Shown here piece after piece: positions 24,087 through 24,301 of a DNA stretch of 24,301 nt. This DNA is from JAAFIP01 sp043778205. GTDB taxonomy: Bacteria > Pseudomonadota > Gammaproteobacteria > Burkholderiales > Burkholderiaceae_C. Below the pieces are notes generated by a model. It did not search any database. It was not told the DNA's origin and saw only the letters and a list, made by a program, of their open reading frames with translations. The DNA lies in contig JAYWGO010000042.1 in NCBI GenBank assembly GCA_043778205.1, forward strand, positions 1 to 24,301, written 5' to 3'. Positions within the stretch are counted from its first letter, which is position 1; every line of letters begins with the position of its first letter. The position numbers were made by a program, and so were the translations under genes.

Positions 24087-24128
24087 TATAACAGTTGTTA
24101 TATTAGCCATCCTCAACGTCATTGACAA
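24087..24128 (-). promoter_or_regulatory. Promoter and operator of the Doc/AbrB module
   Basis: On the minus strand TTGTCA (24123-24128) and TAATAT (24100-24105) are 17 bp apart, a good sigma-70 promoter. The perfect palindrome TATAACA-GT-TGTTATA (24087-24102) overlaps the -10 element, where a bound antitoxin would block transcription. This fits antitoxin autorepression. The same DNA is the only leader available to ureE, on the other strand. Confidence 0.65.
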
Positions 24129-24132
24129 GCAC

Positions 24133-24301
24133 ATGCTCAACATCAACAAACTGATTTCCCAAGGCGCTGGCTTGGCCCCCGTGCTGGTCAAGCGCGCAGC
24201 CAAGCTGGAACTGGACTGGGACACACGGCAAAAAAGCCGTTTTGACGCCACCGACTCGCTGGGCCGCACGCTGGGCGTGTTTTTGCCGCGCGGCACCGTG
24301 G
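24133..24301 (+). CDS. ureE: Urease accessory protein UreE (5' part, runs off the window)
   Basis: UreE is the nickel metallochaperone that hands Ni2+ to the UreDFG complex on apo-urease. Only the first 56 codons are present. They begin MLNINKLISQGAGLAPVLVK and continue with 'LELDWDTRQKSRFDATDSLGRTLGVFLPRGTV', a strong match to the N-terminal UreE domain including the 'R-Q-K-SR-F-D-A-T-D' segment. The nickel-binding C-terminus lies beyond the edge. The ATG has only a weak Shine-Dalgarno sequence. About 690 bp holding an antisense toxin-antitoxin module separate it from ureC, so its expression relies on read-through from ureA or on an unrecognised promoter. Confidence 0.93.
   Translation, partial: MLNINKLISQGAGLAPVLVKRAAKLELDWDTRQKSRFDATDSLGRTLGVFLPRGTV

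Overview
The window looks like chromosomal DNA of a betaproteobacterium of order Burkholderiales, most likely Comamonadaceae (Rhodoferax/Polaromonas/Limnohabitans-like). This is inferred from the ABC-type urea importer next to urease, an orphan Bug-type solute receptor, and short 'AATAGCTGCTTG' repeats that I recall from that family; no 16S or other marker is present. The central theme is urea: uptake (urtABCDE), sensing (a permease-fused hybrid histidine kinase plus a LuxR-type response regulator) and hydrolysis (ureD, ureA, ureB, ureC and the start of ureE).

Layout. 1-760: no convincing gene, with short direct and inverted repeats. 761-2724 (-): a XerD-type recombinase preceded by a Bug/TctC receptor. 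2875-4659 (+): an AEC transporter and ureD. 4660-5007: non-coding, with a repeat copy and two palindromes. 5008-8930 (+): a GC-rich three-gene cassette (SDR epimerase, acyl-CoA synthetase, FAD monooxygenase). The last gene is split by one in-frame amber codon. 9202-9469 (-): a decayed second copy of the urtE 3' end. 9536-10070 (+): a BrnT/BrnA toxin-antitoxin pair between the urtE fragment and urtE. 10141-15951 (-): urtE, urtD, urtC, urtB, urtA read right to left. 16126-20648 (-): response regulator and hybrid kinase, overlapping by 4 bp. 20800-24301 (+): ureA, a small His-rich membrane protein, ureB, ureC, then an antisense Doc/AbrB toxin-antitoxin pair, then the first 56 codons of ureE.

How it works together. 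UrtA captures urea in the periplasm, UrtBC form the channel and UrtDE drive import. UreABC hydrolyse urea to ammonia and carbamate, and UreD and UreE take part in nickel-centre assembly. The kinase joins an NCS1-permease-like membrane domain, an eight-cysteine cluster, a kinase core and a receiver. It sits between urtA and ureA, so urea or a related N compound is a plausible signal. A textbook -24/-12 sigma-54 promoter precedes ureA, pointing to nitrogen control of urease. A 21-bp palindrome precedes urtA and shares an 8-mer with the ureA upstream region; it is a candidate site for the regulator.

The locus has been heavily rearranged. ureD lies about 16 kb from ureA, and the urt/kinase block between them runs on the opposite strand. 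Two toxin-antitoxin modules have landed in it, urtE is partly duplicated, and a palindromic repeat sits in frame inside ureC. An identical 38-bp sequence forms the signal-peptide core of two unrelated exported proteins. The strongest candidates for something new are the permease-kinase fusion, the repeat-derived insertion in UreC and the shared repeat-derived signal peptide.
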